NCBI RefSeq assembly: GCF_958979055.1
Contig: NC_084888.1
Location: forward strand, 31,790,304 to 31,854,303
Source: Alnus glutinosa
Lineage: Eukaryota; Streptophyta; Magnoliopsida; Fagales; Betulaceae
Length of the DNA stretch: 64,000 nucleotides
Direction: 5' to 3'
The position numbers and the translations under genes were made by a program. Numbering within the stretch: position 1 is the first letter of the stretch; each line of letters starts with the position of its first letter. This document shows, piece after piece, positions 20,204 through 32,203 of the stretch. Under the pieces are notes generated by a model. The model saw only the letters and a program-made list of their open reading frames with translations. It had not been told where the DNA came from and searched no databases.

Positions 20204-23200
20204 ATCCCCCACCATTTTCAAAATCAAAACACAACTTGACTATAATAGGAAAAAGCATGCATAAATGAAGATGTCTTGAGGACTTGAACCTTTACTTAGT
20301 GATAATATGCCAGAGCTAATCAGAATACCATGGTAGATAAGCTTTGAACCAGTTATCCTATTTGAATAGCCGGGCACATCTCACACATGCTTTTTCTTCT
20401 CTTTGAGTAGTTCTAGAAGCCGACATGGGGATTGGCCTTGTGTCAATATCCTGGTTTCATGAGAGCTCTAGAGACAAAACCTTAGTCTCATAGAAGGCGG
20501 CACCACCTCCGACACTCATATAGGTAAGCTTATCAGAAGTGCCCTGCAACTAATACACTTCAACATAAATCTGTTATAAGCCTATTAAGTGCAAAAAGCA
20601 CAGCCTCCATTTTAACATTACAGGTTCCAAGCACAATAACCTTGAGATGGTTTATTAGTTTAAAAACTAATAGAATATGGGTGTTTGCGATCACATCATA
20701 TAGTGTACTTTAGCTCATTGAACTCAAGATCTTAATAATTTAAGTGTTGAGTTGAGTTTCCACTATTGGTGATCTAAAGGCTTTAATCCCATCTCCTTTG
20801 ATGTTTTCCACACCAAATCCCTTGCAAGTCCTTTAGTCAATGGATCTGCCAAATTTTGAACAGATCTCACAAAATCAATTGTAATTACTCCATAGTGAGT
20901 AATTGCCTTACATAACTATGCCTTAAACCAATATGCCTTGATTTGCCATTATAAATATGACTATAAGCATGTGACAATGTTGCCTGACTATCACAATGTA
21001 AAGAAACAGGAGGCATAGGTTTAGGCCACAAAGGAATTTCCATTAATAAATTCCTTAACCATTCCGCTTCTTTGCTACAAGAAGCTAATGCCACAAACTC
21101 TGCCGCCATTGTAGAGTCTGTAATAAGGGTATGTTTTTTAGAACCCCAAGAAATAACTCCTCCACCAAGGGTGAATATCCACCCACTGGTTGATTTGTGA
21201 TCATCGTTATCCGTGATCCAACTAGCATCCGTATATCCTTCCAATACTGTAGGATACCCTCGGTACAAAATTCCATAATTAATGGTTTTCTTTAAATATT
21301 TAAGAATCCTTTGTACAACAATCCAATGAATATGACTAGGGTTACTAGTGTATCTACTCATTTTACCAACTGCATATGCAATATCAGGTCTAGTACATGT
21401 CATTGCATACATCAAGCAACCAATAACTCTAGCAAACTCTAATTGGTCTACAGCTCTACCAGTATTAGGATATAATTTCATGCTAGTATCAAAAGGTGTA
21501 GTCACAGGTTTACAATCAAACTGATTAAACCTTTTGAGAACTTTTTCAATATAATGTGATTGAGTAAGAATTAAACCTCCATTATTTCTAATAATTCTAA
21601 TACCAAGAATCACATCAGCAGCACCCAAATCTTTCATGTCAAAATTAGAAGACAAAAAATTCTTAGTATTAACAATGCTATCATAATCAGTACCAAAAAT
21701 CAACATGTCATCAACATATAAACATATAATGACTCATTGATTTTTATAAAACTTACTATAAACGCATTTATCTGAATCATGAATTTTAAAACCATTTGCA
21801 ACTACAGCTTGATCAAAATTTTCATGTCATTGTTTAGGAGCTTGTTTAAGACCATAGAGAGATTTAATTAATTTACAAACTTTACGTTCTTGATTAGGCA
21901 AAACAAATCCCTCTGGTTGATGCATATAAATTTTTTCGTGAAGCTCACCATTTAAAAAAGCAGTTTTAACATCCATTTGATGAATATCAAATTTATAAAT
22001 AGATGCTAAAGCAATTAACGTTCTAATAGTAGCAATCCTAGCAACAGGAGCATAAGTATCAAAATAATCCAAACCTTCTTTTTGTTTAAATCCTTTAGCA
22101 ACTAACCTTGCTTTGAATTTTTCTATGGTTCCATCTACCTTCAATTTCCTTCTAAAAATCCATTTACAACCAATAGGAGTGGAACCAGGGGGTAAGTCTA
22201 CTAAAATCCACGTGTTATTACCTATTATAGAATCCATTTCATCATTAATGGCTTCCTTCCAAAATGCAGAATCTTGAGACTTCATAGCCTCTTCATATGT
22301 CAAAGGATTCGATTCTATATTAGGTGAGATCATCTTTTGTTTACAAGATGAATCTCTAGATCCTTCAACCAAATATACAATGAATTCTGGTCCAAAAGAT
22401 TTTTCTTTTCTCATTCTTTTGCTCCTCCTTATTTCAGAAGGTTCACTTGGTTCACCAGATTCATTGTTATTTTTTATAGGTTCCACCATCTTATCATTAA
22501 TAGATGGAATTGATGTGAACCTATGTTCATAAAATTCCGCATCTCTGGATTCTATAACGGTATTTACCTTAATAGAAAGATTAGGTTCAACTACTAAGAA
22601 CCTATAACCTTTACTATGTTGTGCATAACCCAAGAAAATGCATTCAATGGCTTTTTGTCCCAATTTCCTGATTTTTGGCTCAGGTAATCTGACAATAGCT
22701 CTACACCCCCACACCTTAAAATAACTAAGGTTAGGTTTTCTTTTCTTCCATAATTCGTATGGAGTGTAACGACCCGCTTTTTACAAAAAAACGTAAGTAA
22801 TTATATCTGGATAATTACGTGTCATTAACCATTCAGAGATGATAAATCTGGCAGCGGAAAATACGAATATCTTTTTTTTTTTTTCAAACATCAGGGACAA
22901 TTCCCTTACAATACATTCAGAGCTTTAACTGACATCTTTTAGAAAATACATTAAAAGTCTTTACACCATTTACAAAGAAACATGTGTCACATATGACACT
23001 AAAGCATACATGGAACTTATTAATTACAAGTAAATGTCTAAACATGTTACAGGCAAATGGTACAAACATCTATGAATACAAAGTACTAAAATCCTAACTA
23101 CACAGCTTTAAATCTCTTAAGCTAGCAGTTAATCCAATCCATAATCTTCAGAACCTGCGCAAACATCTATGAGAAGGTGGTTACCGCCACAATCCCATAG

Positions 23201-26200
23201 TTCCATAAGTGAGCTAACTGTCATTCAACGACATCATGATTTATGCGTTATTTAAGGAACATAGATATGACATAATGATGTAGTGATAGTTTTCATGCAA
23301 AGTTTAACAGTTCAATATAGTCATTGCACTCCACTCTTATAAGGGTCGTCCCCCCGGTCAACGTCTTTCTCGAGGCCGTCCCCTCTACATTACATTTTAA
23401 TTAACTTATTTTCGCACTATCGGAGACCTCCCTCCTCTAGTACTTTGAAAGCCGTCCCAATCAATGTGATTATTATTGTTTCCGGTTTCAGGCACATTTA
23501 CCATCCTGAACCTTTGGGAGACGTTGCGCCCAATATTAATAGGTTGATTATTAACAGTATGCAATAATCAGTCATGCGCATCCAATTAAAATAAAACATA
23601 AACACAACGCTATTGAAATCCAGTACTACCCTCAGTAAGTAATTTATACTTACAGCCCTTTCGTGCAGTCTCGATTCATCATCTGCATCAAATACATATT
23701 TATATGCATAGAAGGTCAATAACATTCCTTTTAGAAATTCATGCCTAAACATGAATTCCATTTTTATACATATGCACTTACATAGAAGCAATCATCTATG
23801 GAACACAATCTACATTAATTATTACTTAACATAACATGGTTAAGTTCCTACATTATTTTTCAATCATAACAGCTGATACCTCTAACAAAGCCTAATTATT
23901 TTTAAGGAACATCAATCCAAGCACCAAACCAATTAACAAAACATCTATTTTAAAACATATTAACTCTTAACAATTATTTCAACCAATATATTTGAGAAAT
24001 CACAGTAAAACAGCATGCTCAATTTCCATAACACTCAATTTCTAAAACAATGCATTACATGATTAAACTCATGAAATCATTCTTTAATTCTAGAGTTTTA
24101 CAATTAATCAAGCCCTTAGTTTAAACAACATCACTCATTAATTATCAATAATCAAACATAATCAATACCTTAGAATATTATACAACTCTAGGTTTCAATA
24201 ATACATATCAATCATCAATAATAAGACACAAGCCCATTTAATTACAATAGGGAATTCTTAATAAAAATTAGTTTAAACCGAACATTACAAGGCACAACAA
24301 TTCATGCTTTACGTAGATCGGGTCAACACATGATATATGGCTTAACCTCAAATGGCTCAAACAATAATAGTACCCATAACCAAGCACACACTTACACTAA
24401 TCCCAATAATACCTCATATCATAATTGATCAACAACAAAAGCCACCTAGAGTCTTAAATTCAGTTACCAATCCATTAGGACTACATTTAATCCATTCCAA
24501 TTTAACTAAATATATCGCACATAAATATCTAGCCAATACCTCCAAATAATATTCCAATACCTATCCAATTGAAACAACCTAAAACAAATCTCCAAAACAC
24601 TCATTTGGTCCAGCCTCTAGTCCAAAACAGTGAACACCAAAAACCATTCCTGGCTAAACATCACCAATATACACATAACTAGAACACTACTTGGCTAAAC
24701 TCATCAAATCTCCCCTAGCCAACATACAATCAATTGAATCCCAAATCAGTACACATATACATAGTCACAACAGGGGAAATTCTTGTTAAATACAAATAAT
24801 AGGAATCTGAATTTCCAAATCATCAATCAGTCCTAGAATTTTAACATAATCTGAAACAGGGACCCAAAACTACAATAATTTCCTCAAATCAGCCAACAAC
24901 AGTGAAACCATCAAATATTCAATCGGTCAACAGTCCAAAAACACCCCAAGACAGAAAATCACAAATCAAAATACTCATTTGATCATCCCAAATCAAAAAC
25001 AGAATTTCAATCCATAGAAAACCCCCAAAATCATAAACCCTAATTTCACAATAATCCAATCAATCCTTAAAATAAATTATCATAGGTTGTTAGAAATTTA
25101 CCCTAAGGATTTTTCATAGCAAATCCACCGGAGAAAGCCACCGATTCCGCCGAAAAAGCTGCCGGAAAACACAAAGGAAGAACCGGGTCTTCCTCTCGGG
25201 TCTGACGGGTCACCGGGTCGGGTTTTCGGGTCAGAGGCTTCGGGCTTCGTGGATCAGCCGGAAAGTCGCCTTACTCGTCGAAAATCGGCGTCTGGCCGCC
25301 GGACATGGAGGATCGGACCTCCGGAAGGTTCGGGTTCGGCTCACGGGTCCACGAACCACCCGGGTTCTCTCTCGGGTTTAACGGGTTGCGGGTCGCGGGC
25401 AACACGATCAGAGCTCCTGGGTTCCACCGATCGTCGGCTTTGGCTCTGCCGGCGACGACCCAGCACCACCCACCGGGTACCGGACCTTTGAGCTGTCGAA
25501 TTTCCCCCTGCCTCGTCGGGTCTCCCACTCACGGATTCTCTCTCTCCCGATCTCTCGGTCTCTCTCTCTGACTCTCAGCATCTCTCCCCCATTCTCACTC
25601 TCTCGTCTCTCAATCTCTCGCATCTCTCTTCTCAGTCTCACTCTCTCTCTCGCTGTCTCTGTTTTTGGGCAACAGAACAGAGAAGAAACAAAGAAGGAAG
25701 AAAGAAGAATAGAAGAAAAAGAAGAGAAAAGAAGAAGTGTGGTACGGTTATAATAAAAGAGAGATATTATTTTTCTGTAATCATTGTCTTAGTAAAATAT
25801 CAGATATTTTATGCATAACTTAACAGTTAAGTTTTCTTAAAATATCTCTTATAAAAATATCTCTTACAAAAATATCTCTCTAGATATTTTATCTGCTGAT
25901 ATTTTTAAATCGATCTTTACCAATATGTATAATTCATCAAAATTACAATCTAAGTTCATTTTGTGTCTAGTTCGTTCCATCGGTAATATTATTATCTCAA
26001 TAATATTTTAACATCATAAATTATAAACCAAATATATATTGCACAGTAATATTACACGCAGTGAATATTACACCTTAATATTATATATCAATATTATTAT
26101 GCCAATTAGTCTACTGAATAATTCCGTCAGTCTGTTTCATTCAATCTTAAATTCTAATTTAAGACATTTATTTAATTACTTAAAATCTGGGGCGCTACAT

Positions 26201-26808
26201 GGAGTAACCTTGGAATTCTTTTGAGGTATTCTGTTTAAAATATAACACGCCGAAAGAATAGCTTCTCCCCAAAAACTTTTATTTAGTCCAGAATTATAAA
26301 GCAAGGCATTTACCATTTCAACTAAAGTTCTGTTTTTCCATTCTGCAACTCCATATTGTTGTGGAGTATATGTAATGGATGTTTCATGAATAATGCCTAC
26401 AGATTCACAATATGAAGGAAAATAATATTCTCCTCTATCGGATCTGAGGCATTTAATTCTAACATCACATTGATTTTCAACTTCTGTTTTGTAAACTTTA
26501 AAATTTTCCAGAACTTCATCTTTTGAAAACATAAGATAAACATAACAGTATTTTGAAAAATCATCAATGAATGTTACAAAATACTTTTTGCCTCTTCTTG
26601 TAGGATTACTATGCATATCACAAACATTACTATGTACAAGTTGTAACAAAATTGAAGATCTATCAATTTTTGGAAAAGGTTTTCTAGTGATTTTTGTTTG
26701 CATACAAATTCTACATTTATCAAACATATCATTTACAGATTTAGGAATCAAATTTAAAACAATCATATCATGCATTCTTCTAGTATTAAGTGCCAAGTGC
26801 GCCATCAA
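20204..26808 (-). mobile_element. Ty1/copia retrotransposon, decayed, minus strand
   Basis: Internal region of a copia element. Integrase is at 26808-26200 (CRICMQTKITRKPF, FVTFIDDFSKYCYVYL, RSDRGEYY, ENRTLVE-like WKNRTLVEM), resuming at 22764 with PYELWKKRKP and YFKVWGCRAIV. Reverse transcriptase is at 22330-21490 (WILVDLPPGSTPIGCKWIFR, ARLVAKGFKQ, MDVKTAFLNGEL, CLYVDDMLIFG). RNase H is at 21250-20830 (GYTDASW, STMAAEFVAL, HCDSQATLSHAYS, RHIGLRHSYVRQLL, NLADPLTKGLA). There are three breaks: a stop after KQAPKQ, a stop before VIICLYVDD, and a frame slip at LLTME/YGVITIDFV. Gag and protease are absent. It is dead and non-autonomous. Confidence 0.92.
22760..26204 (-). mobile_element. 3435-bp solo LTR inserted in copia integrase
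   Basis: The element is 22765-26199. Plus-strand ends are TGTAACGACCCGC and GGGGCGCTACA, and the 5-bp duplication TGGAG is at 22760-22764 and 26200-26204. On the minus strand it begins TGTAGCGCCCCAG, runs through a GA-rich leader (25500-25730) and a GC-rich part (25100-25500), and ends GGGTCGTTACA. That end is the kind that normally precedes a tRNA-Met primer site in Ty3/gypsy elements. No internal domain, primer site or repeated end is present, so this is a solo LTR of unusual length. Small Pro/Arg-rich ORFs in the GC-rich part are not convincing. Confidence 0.8.
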
Positions 26809-27086
26809 AGCGCCACTAGCGCCCTACAGCCCACTGCCACGCGCGCGCGCGCGTGCGTGTGCGTCCGGTGCTTCGCACCGTACTATAGTATACACATAAG
26901 AGTATACACCTAAGCATTACTTTAAATGCTTAAAGTGTGTTGGGCCTTATAAATGCCAACTTCGGTTTCTCTTTTTCCCATGTGGGACTATCTTCATTTA
27001 ATGCTTTTAAATACCTTCCTTTTAAATCATTCCCAAGACACAAAATAAATATTTATATACATATTAATTTTGAAAATACTTTAACA
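26786..27086 (-). repeat. Copia 5' LTR, truncated, with 86-bp insert
   Basis: Matches 19989-20203 of the 3' LTR except for ~86 bp of extra sequence (about 26825-26910) containing (CG)n, a GGTGCTTCGCACC hairpin and ATAGTATACAC repeats. It joins integrase coding sequence directly, so the rest of the LTR, the primer site, gag and protease have been deleted in one step. Confidence 0.75.
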
Positions 27087-28240
27087 ATTATTGATTGGAT
27101 TACCATTTATTTTTTACAGTGGCAGCAGACTTTTAGTATTTTTGTTTTCTTTTCGATGAATATATGCTTTAACAGGCTTTTAATATTTATATTTATATTC
27201 TAAAAAAGGGTTAGAGGCCATGTGTTTTACGCATGTAGTTGACATATTGTTCCCGTACTCTCTCAGAATATGACAACTTGCTCTAAGTTTCTCCTATAGC
27301 TTTGAATACACATTGACTTGCTTAAGGGACGATCCTCTAGCTTTGCTTTACACAACTCATCGACAAACCCACAAATTCCAAGTAAAAAACACCAACTTTA
27401 AAATTACCCCCATCATATACATAAATAAGCTCCCACTCTTCGTTTTCCCCATTTTACCACCACCAATGGACACCAAAAAAACCACAACGCTACTCATACA
27501 AGACAAAAACAGTACCCATAACAAGATTATGTTACCCATGTTCTTGACACCTCACCCATGCTCAATTCTACCCATGTTGCTCATCTTCCCTGCCATTAAC
27601 ACTCCTATGTTTCACCCCTACTTTACCCAAGCAAAACAGAGGCCACTTGATACACCTTTCCTTCGTGTTTTGATGATACGTATAGTTATATCACTCCTTA
27701 GTTAATTGTGTAAAATATGACACTAAATGTATTTTTTTTTTCAATATAAATTTGACTGTGGCTATTCCATTGAATATATGGAAGTTACGGAGTTAAGGTA
27801 GTGACAGAGATCACGATTGGATGTATTTGTGAAAGCAAGAATTCATTCCCATTTTGGTTGTTGCTGGGGACTAGATAGTTGGGAGTAGTGAGTGAGACTA
27901 GCAAGAAGTTACTTCTTTTTCTTCCTTCCATTGTACGCGCCCGCCTGTTAAGAGGAAAAGGAGAACATATATGTTGCATGACGTGTTTGCATGGGGTGGG
28001 TCAGCGACTCTTTGATCTGGCTCGCATTGGAAGGATTGACAGTGATCTAATGCCTATCAATGGCAGTTTTGAGGAGGTGGTCATGGACGTGTTTGCATGG
28101 GGTGGACATGTGGCTGTGTGTACAATCTGTACGTGTGTGTACAATCTGAGAGTCTGGATGGCAACAATGAAAATGATGCATGTGGCGGGTTGCACTTGTA
28201 GAGCATCATGTTTCTGACCACACCTTCCTTAACCCGGAAT
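27087..28240. other. Single-copy stretch, nothing recognised
   Basis: Open frames at 27313-27705 (+) and 27879-28217 (+) have no recognisable domain, and the second contains a short local duplication (GTGTTTGCATGGGGTGG twice). Either could be exon debris. I assign no function. Confidence 0.35.
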
Positions 28241-28255
28241 TCATCTCGGATATTT
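28241..28255 (-). pseudogene. Detached C-terminal tail of the MAPKK pseudogene
   Basis: Minus-strand AAA TAT CCG AGA TGA continues the MKK reading frame after one copy of the ACACA target duplication. It lies 2.2 kb from the rest of the gene because of the composite insertion. Confidence 0.6.
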
Positions 28256-30224
28256 ACACATGTTGAAATAAATAGATGAAATAGGGAATATATGTAAAAG
28301 AGAGAGAGCGGAAGAGAAAGAGCGTAAATATATATTTAGGACTACATTGTATTGAATCTTGATTATCTAACATATTACAAGAAACTTCTATATATAAAGA
28401 GGCTAAGAGTAGTGACCAAGAAATCCTAGAGTATTTAAGGTAGGAAATAAATCATAATAGGGAAGACAATAATATATATTCTAACATCCCCCCTCAAACT
28501 CAAGGTGGAAGATTCTGAAATCTTGAGTTTGAAATTAGAAGCCGAATTTAAATGTAGCCGAAGTACTCGATGGTTGGATCAAAATGATGCCGGCGAGAAA
28601 GGCTGAAAGTAACGGCCGGGGAACAGAGACTAGCTGTTAATCCCATGAGGGGCCAAGCCGCAACTGACAATGATGGTTGGAGAACGAAAACTATCTGTCA
28701 ATCAATGATGGTCGGAAACAGAAATTAGTCGTTAATCTTGTGAAGGGTCTAATCATATTGTGCCATGTTTCGCCAATTATTGTGCCGTAGATCACAACAT
28801 AATAGGCCAACAAAAATCCAAAAGAGGGGTTTTTTTTTTTTTTTTTTTTTTTTTTGAGTTTGCCGGAAAAGTGATCGGAGAGTGGCGGCAGGCGGAGGAG
28901 GACGGTGGCTGCTGGAGGCCGGCAGCAGATGGTGGTGGCTGCTGGTGGCAGTGAATGCTTGGACCTTGAATTGGGCTGAGATTGGAGCCTTAGATTGGAT
29001 AGGCAATTGGGCCATTTTAATTGGGCCACAAATAGACCAAAACCCATGGACCATTGAATATGGTCTGAACCAAAATTAAGTGAACAGGGTCTAATCTGCT
29101 GGGCCGGGTTGACAAGTGTGGGCCGGTTGCTTTGGTGATCCAGAATGAAGACACCCGGGTCTAACCCGGTTCAACGGGTTGACGAATTTGGACCGGGTCG
29201 GAAGCGCGTGAGTGGTCCGATGGAGACGTTCTAGACGTCTCTAGAATCCTCGGCAGCGGATCTATGTAGTGGTACTGCAACCGGGATGATCAGCGGAATG
29301 GAGCGGCAGTAGACGGCACAACAGAACTGGCGGCGCGTGGGGTGCGTGAAACAATGGGCAGAAAAATTCTACCGGCGTGTAGCGGCGTGTCCGCACTCCA
29401 ATCAGGCTGATCTCGGTGGTTTCGGGCAGCTAGGAGGCAGATCTATCGATCTAGGATGAAACCGGAGTGATCTAACGGCTGGAACGCCTGGCGGCTGAAC
29501 CACCGAAAGTGGGCGGCAGACGACTTCTGCCAGCGCGCAGCGACGCGTCCGCTCTCCGATCTGGCTGATGTTAGTGGTTTCCCGCAGCTAGGAGGCAGAT
29601 CTATCGATCTGGGCTGAAACCGGAGTGATCTGATGGCTCGAACGCCTGGTGGCTGAACGACAGATTGATTGGCAGAGCTTCAAGCGGCGCGTGGCACCTC
29701 TGATTGGGAAGTTCTCGACGGCTCTGGCACGGTTGTCTCCCAAGAATTCGATTGATATATGAACCAGCTCGAAGAAAAGGACTGGGAGAAAGAGAACCGA
29801 GGAAGACAGAGCAATGAGAGATGGCAGAAGCAATGGCGGCGCCGAAAAATTGCCAGAACAGTCCGGAAAGAGGCCAAAAGTTGACAACGAAGCCGTCGGA
29901 AAAGTCCGGAATGAGGCCGAAAGTTGACAACGAAGCTGCCGAAAAAAAAGACTGGAAAGAAAAGAAAAGAAAAAATTCCGGGGTGATTCAAAACCTGTGC
30001 TCTGATACCATGTTGAAATAAATAGATGAAATAGGGAATATATGTAAAAGAGAGAGAGCGGAAGAGAAAGAGCGTAAATATATATTTAGGACTACATTGT
30101 ATTGAATCTTGATTATCTAACATATTACAAGAAACTTCTATATATAGAGAGACTAAGAGTAGTGACCAAGAAATCCCAGAGTATTTAAGGTAGGAAATAA
30201 ATCATAATAGGGAAGACAATAATA
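28256..30224 (-). mobile_element. Non-autonomous LTR retrotransposon, minus strand
   Basis: Direct repeats of ~226 bp at 28261-28486 and 30011-30224 are ~98 percent alike. On the minus strand a primer site TGGTATCAGAGCACAGG follows the upstream LTR (plus 29994-30010), and a polypurine tract GGGGGGA precedes the downstream LTR (28487-28493). That gives the full order LTR, primer site, internal region, polypurine tract, LTR. The internal 1.5 kb holds no gag or pol, only GC-rich DNA with two tandem duplications (about 29409-29505 versus 29566-29660, and a ~48-bp repeat at 29843-29940). The upstream LTR lacks its outermost 12 bp, where a TRIM abuts. TSD ACACA is at 28256-28260. Confidence 0.85.
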
Positions 30225-30489
30225 ATTAAATTTACCTCTTCCTATCAGCTTAAGCTTTTGGGACAAGTGGTGATTTAACATGGTATCAGAGCCAAAGGTC
30301 CTGAGTTCGAACCTTGACTCCGTCATTTATCTCCCAATTAAATTAAATATTCCACGTGTTGGGCCTCACCTATTAAAAGGAAGTCCGAGCCCACACGTGA
30401 GGGGGATTGTTAAAGTATTGATTAAGTAATTAAATTTACCTCTTCCTATCAGCTTAAACTTTTGGGACAAGTGGTGATTTAACAACACA
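30223..30489 (+). mobile_element. TRIM element abutting the LTR element
   Basis: A miniature LTR retrotransposon. The 5' LTR remnant is 30223-30280, lacking the first 19 bp. The primer site TGGTATCAGAGCC is at 30281-30293, a polypurine tract GAGGGGGAT is near 30400, and the complete 77-bp 3' LTR is 30408-30484 (TGTTAAAG...TTTAACA). It is followed by ACACA (30485-30489), which equals the duplication at the far side of the neighbouring LTR element (28256-28260). It has no coding capacity. The TGGTATCAGAGCC...GAGTTCGAACC text resembles a tRNA but is a primer site context. Confidence 0.8.
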
Positions 30490-31190
30490 CAAACGGGTGG
30501 GTCAAGAGCTGGGCCACTGTCCACTTCCTCTTACTCAACTCCTTCTGTATGCAACACTGGATGAAGCTCCGATACCCCTCCAACGCGTGCTCTGGCAGGC
30601 TACACGAGTCGCCGAAGCAAATCGTGAACATCAGGGTCTCCCAGTCAGGTCTCTGACCAAGAGGCAAAAACTGGAAATGACCCAAGTACAACTCCAACAG
30701 GGTTAGCCCCAAGCTCCATATATCGCCGGCATACCTATACGTCATAGTTCCTGCCGTAAGTGTCCTGGTCGAACCGCTTCGGACTCATGTACGCGCAAGT
30801 GCCCACATAAGAGTTACACGTGTCCAACATTCGGCACATGATTTTGCTAACTCCGAAGTCCGCAATCTTCACCTGCATCTTGTTGTTGACTAAAAGATTC
30901 GATGGTTTAATGTCACAGTAAATGATCTTGTGACCGTGGAGGTAGTTAAGCCCGTTAAGAACCTGTCGCGCCACGTCGGCGAGCTTGGGCTTGGAGAAGG
31001 TCCCGTGGGTCTTTAGCAGTGAGTCCAAGGTGCCAAGGTTCATGTGCTCCATGAGAATCGCGATGTCGCCGGATGGTTTCTCAAAGATCTTGTGGCAACG
31101 GACCACATGGGGGGAGTCGGGAACAGAACTCAGGCGATGCAACATTAGAATCAACCTTATTGGGCGTCGGATCCTTTGACAGTCTAGGCG
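30485..31190 (-). pseudogene. MAP kinase kinase pseudogene (MKK7/MKK9-like)
   Basis: C-terminal two thirds of a plant group D MAPK kinase on the minus strand: DSPHVVRCHKIFEKPSGDIA, then ILMEHMNLGTLD, IIYCDIKPSNLLVN, KIADFGVSKI, SYVGTCAYMSPKRFD, AGDIWSLGLTLLELYLGHF and QLLTHPF. The glycine loop and the ATP-binding lysine are absent. HRD is changed to YCD, and APE/SPE to SPK. A 4-bp insertion (GTAT repeated, near 30737) shifts frame between NYDV and YAGDIW. The C-terminal tail is cut off by LTR/TRIM DNA. Skipping from 30489 to 28255 restores HPFVC followed by KYPR and a stop at 28241-28243. It cannot encode a working kinase. Confidence 0.9.
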
Positions 31191-31480
31191 ATGCACGCTC
31201 AAATATCTTGCACACCATAGTTGAGACAACCACAGGCGGGACGATGTACTCCTTCGACTCGAGCTCGTTCTCGTAGTACAGACGCCCGATGAGTTCCATG
31301 GTCAGAGGGATATAGAATAGGTCGTATGTGTCAGTGAAGTGGCCCATGCCAGTGAGCGTTCGGTGAAGACAGAGAGCCTCGGTGTACATGTAGGGGAAGA
31401 GTGGTTTACTATGATCACCTTGCACGTCGAAGAGCTTGCGAAGCCAGGCGATGGAGAGTTCAAGAACGAGCTTCTGTTAA
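31191..31480 (-). other. Unassigned open frame upstream of the MAPKK relic
   Basis: The minus-strand frame runs from about 31480 down to 31081 and includes LFPYMYTEALCLHRTLTGM, TDTYDLFYIPLTMELIGRLY and ELESKEYIVPPVVV. Composition looks protein-like, without low complexity. It occupies the place where the MAPKK N-lobe should be, but it is in another frame and shows no kinase motif. I do not recognise the family. It may be a fragment of a different gene joined to the MAPKK relic. Confidence 0.35.
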
Positions 31481-31490
31481 ATGAAACAAT

Positions 31491-31566
31491 GTGTTTTGAA
31501 ATTTTGGAATTATATGTGGCCAAACTCGTGTTTTGAAATTTTGGAGTTATATGTGGCCAAACTCAC
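31491..31566. repeat. Two-copy 37-bp tandem repeat
   Basis: TGTTTTGAAATTTTGGA[A/G]TTATATGTGGCCAAACTC occurs twice in direct succession. Confidence 0.85.
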
Positions 31567-32095
31567 CGTTTTGAACACTTGAGGGTAATTTTGGAACTTT
31601 GGCCTTTAAGTGGTCATGTGCAACGCACGTGACCCTCTTTTCGTCACTTTTGCCGGACTAAGTGGACGGAAGGTCTAGATTGACACACATGGTAAACGTT
31701 AGGGGGGGTTATCTACCAATTTTTAAACATTAGACGTCAAATTGCCAATCGGTGGATACATCAAGGGGGTAAAGTGTATTTTCCCCTTAATATTATATGA
31801 AATAACACATTAGAATATACCTCACAAGATCCAATAATGTGATCCGCCGTTAGGTCACTTGTAACCCATCGTGGGCAACAGACCTCAGCGGGACACCTAT
31901 TGTGATTCATCGTAGGTCACCAAACCTAAAATGATGTGACACCAAAACTCACTGCTGTGTTCAAAGCTAATTGAAAAGCCAAAGATTGAGACCGTCATAT
32001 CTTGCGCTCCCTATCCAGTGTGGAATATGATCCTCTCCATTTTATTAAATGAAATGGAGACTATTCATTTCAAATAAAATGCCAGGATTTCAAAT
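31567..32095. other. Non-coding stretch with one arm of a distant inverted repeat
   Basis: 31985-32066 (GAGACCGTCATAT, GCGCTCCCTATCCAGT, GATCCTCTCCATTTTATT) reappears reverse-complemented at 37392-37466. The arm itself contains the palindrome CCATTT[T/C]ATTAAATGAAATGG. No gene is seen. Confidence 0.5.
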
Positions 32096-32203
32096 TGTAA
32101 TACCCGATAAAATCACACACACACACATATATATATTAATTAAATACTTGGATTAAGGAAAGAAATAAAAGCCTGAGGTGCTTGAGCACAGTAAGTCTGC
32201 AGT

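Noticed and set aside
25249..25641. Overlapping GC-rich ORFs inside the solo LTR
   Set aside because: Frames on both strands are open together. The sequence is LTR leader DNA, and the equivalent part of the other LTR (50440-51350) does not keep the same frames.
28691..30123. ORFs within the non-autonomous LTR element
   Set aside because: They cross a poly-T/poly-A tract and tandem repeats and show no gag or pol motif.
30281..30320. Possible tRNA (TGGTATCAGAGCC ... GAGTTCGAACC)
   Set aside because: It lies exactly at the primer-site position of a TRIM and lacks a full cloverleaf. I treat it as retroelement leader.
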